NCBI GenBank assembly: GCA_001799045.1
Contig: MGRY01000144.1
Location: 1-5,128 of the forward strand
DNA from: Deltaproteobacteria bacterium RIFCSPLOWO2_02_56_12
GTDB lineage: Bacteria; Desulfobacterota; Binatia; UBA9968
Direction: 5' to 3'
Length of the DNA: 5,128 nt
Part shown: in pieces, positions 4,998-5,128 of the stretch
Layout of the letters: each line of letters starts with the position of its first letter
How positions within the stretch are numbered: the stretch's first letter is position 1
The notes under the pieces: model-generated
Told to the model about the DNA's origin: nothing
Seen by the model: only the letters and a program-made list of their open reading frames with translations
Databases searched by the model: none
Position numbers and translations under genes: made by a program

Positions 4998-5128
4998 TAT
5001 GCGCCTTTCTGCAGCAGCGTATCGCCAAAGAGCGCCGCGCCCAAAGCGCCCGCGATCTGGCTGTCATATTTACTCTGGACCGCCTGGATGCCCAATTCCT
5101 TCTCCAGCCGCTTGACTATTCCAGGGTT
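4997..5128 (-). CDS. BcrA/BcrD/BadF-family ATPase, C-terminal end only
   Basis: Only the last 43 codons are in the window; the gene continues past the right edge. The fragment begins NPGIVKRLEKELGI and contains YDSQIAGALGAALFG. This matches the end of the BcrA/BcrD/BadF/BadG ATPase family (ASKHA fold), where the GA-x-GAAL helix packs on the nucleotide site. Members are either the ATP-hydrolysing, cluster-bearing subunits of class I benzoyl-CoA reductase or the activators of 2-hydroxyacyl-CoA dehydratases. The two cannot be separated from this tail alone. The ferredoxin and NAD(P)H-ferredoxin-type flavoprotein downstream favour the benzoyl-CoA reductase reading. The cluster-binding cysteines and ATP motifs would lie outside the window. 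The TAG stop (4999-4997) overlaps the ferredoxin start by one base. Confidence 0.8.
   Translation of the reverse strand, partial: NPGIVKRLEKELGIQAVQSKYDSQIAGALGAALFGDTLLQKGA

Noticed and set aside
1..5128. CRISPR array or tandem repeat array
   Set aside because: No regularly spaced repeated units are present. The only repeats seen are the 15-bp pair and the inverted repeats.

Overview
This 5.1-kb window carries a leftward-reading (minus-strand) gene row on its right four-fifths, and a short rearranged region holding a toxin-antitoxin pair and a broken gene on its left fifth. The composition is moderately GC-rich. The right-hand genes look like redox and activation genes of an anaerobic, CoA-thioester-based aromatic-degrading bacterium. 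The first gene ends like the BcrA/BcrD/BadF ATPase family, which includes subunits of ATP-dependent benzoyl-CoA reductase and activators of 2-hydroxyacyl-CoA dehydratases. A Desulfobacterota or Chloroflexota host is a reasonable guess from the gene content, but nothing in the window fixes the taxon.

Right to left on the minus strand: (1) 4997-5128, the last 43 codons of a BcrA/BcrD-family ATPase; (2) 4710-4997, a 95-aa two-cluster ferredoxin whose GTG start overlaps the previous stop by one base; (3) a 177-base gap containing an imperfect long inverted repeat of the common 'TGTCATTCTGAG...' intergenic type; (4) 1956-4502 (or 4532), a large NuoG-like plus NfnB/GltD-like iron-sulfur flavoprotein with a degenerate GIY-YIG-like C-terminal domain; (5) 1667-1954, a 95-aa protein of unknown function with one CxxC motif; (6) 1128-1667, a GNAT acetyltransferase. 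Genes 4 to 6 are spaced by 1 bp or overlap by 1 bp, so they are almost certainly co-translated. My working model is that NAD(P)H electrons pass through the big flavoprotein to the ferredoxin, which feeds the ATP-driven dearomatising reductase encoded mostly beyond the right edge. That model is inference.

Left of the acetyltransferase, still on the minus strand, lies a complete higBA-type toxin-antitoxin operon (711-989 toxin, 406-699 antitoxin). It has a recognisable promoter: a perfect TTGACA -35 box, and a 17-bp spacer that contains a 7-bp-arm palindrome suited to HigA autoregulation. Beyond it, on the plus strand at 165-317, is the start of an amidohydrolase (COG2159-like) gene, broken by an in-frame TAG and then losing its homology. 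A 15-bp exact direct repeat (1-15 and 397-411) brackets that remnant and overlaps the end of the antitoxin gene. A tRNA-3'-end-like stretch (1161-1185) lies antisense inside the last codons of the acetyltransferase gene. Together these suggest that the left part is a recombination scar next to the catabolic operon.
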